Below, piece by piece: positions 5,108 to 5,211 of a stretch of DNA of 5,211 nt. The translations under genes and the position numbers were made by a program. The DNA lies in the NCBI RefSeq assembly GCF_051960575.1, contig NZ_JBQCEE010000310.1, positions 1 through 5,211 on the forward strand, given 5' to 3'. This stretch comes from JBQCEE01 sp051960575. GTDB lineage: Bacteria > Actinomycetota > Actinomycetes > Mycobacteriales > Jatrophihabitantaceae. Under the pieces are notes generated by a model, which was not told the origin of the DNA, did not search any database, and worked only from the letters and a program-made list of their open reading frames with translations. Numbering within the stretch: position 1 is the first letter of the stretch; each line of letters opens with the position of its first letter.

Positions 5108-5211
5108 CGAGCGGGGGGGGGTGGGGGCATCGAACCCGCGGGCGCCGGCGCGTCCAAACGACGTGGACCGGGGCCGGGGGGGGGGGGGCGGCGCGGGCCC
5201 CCCCCTCAAGC

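Larger units (their letters stand above)
4854..5211. other. Non-coding right edge, low complexity near the end
   Basis: Apart from the tandem repeat and hairpins listed separately, I see no gene in this 358-bp stretch. The open frames on the minus strand give Arg/Pro/Gly-rich proteins with no family pattern. From 5113 on, the sequence is dominated by homopolymers: G9 (5113-5121), G13 (5176-5188) and C8 (5198-5205). These look like poor read quality or a contig end. Confidence 0.6.

Noticed and set aside
5118..5200. A tRNA-like pattern on the minus strand: a GGGTTCGATGCCC T-arm-like segment, and GTCCA-7 nt-TGGAC resembling an anticodon arm
   Set aside because: The putative anticodon loop CGTCGTT has G where the near-universal T33 should be. 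No D-arm is recognisable, one T-stem pair is mismatched, and the acceptor would rest on homopolymer runs of doubtful quality. tRNAscan-SE on a corrected sequence would settle it.

Overview
The window reads as chromosomal DNA from a very GC-rich actinobacterium. The support is the strong G/C bias at third codon positions, GTG starts, actinobacterial-style protein sequences and one probable leaderless gene. I cannot name the genus from sequence alone; a Pseudonocardiales- or Geodermatophilales-like origin is only an impression. Five protein-coding genes are supported, along with a perfect bidirectional terminator, two divergent regulatory regions and a 31-bp tandem repeat.

Left half (1-3055, minus strand): a two-gene surface-polysaccharide operon. 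The upstream gene (2051-3055) encodes an extended-SDR NAD-dependent sugar-nucleotide epimerase/dehydratase. Five bases after its stop, a GTG opens a long frame (2045 to beyond base 1) that fuses an N-terminal clan-A glycoside-hydrolase-like TIM barrel to a family-2 glycosyltransferase and C-terminal hydrophobic segments. The gene runs off the left edge. The likely logic is that the epimerase supplies a nucleotide sugar and the fusion protein transfers and/or trims it at the membrane.

Middle (3056-3715): a 260-bp divergent spacer with a small AT-rich pocket carrying two adjacent inverted repeats. Then comes a short plus-strand gene (3316-3636) for a divergent YidD-like membrane-insertion factor, away from its usual rpmH-rnpA-yidC setting. 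A 24-bp perfect stem-loop (3645-3698) then separates it from the convergent gene.

Right part (3716-4853): a redox-stress pair. An AzoR-type FMN-dependent NADH:quinone/azo reductase (minus) is divergent from an HxlR/DUF24-family winged-helix regulator (plus). Their 97-bp spacer holds an 8-bp direct repeat, TACTAGCT, twice on an 11-bp period. This mirrors the known pairing of HxlR-type thiol sensors (YodB, QorR) with quinone or azo reductases.

Right edge (4854-5211): no convincing gene. It contains a 31-bp tandem repeat (about 3 copies), several GC-rich hairpins, and long G and C homopolymers near the end that may reflect poor sequence quality or a contig end.
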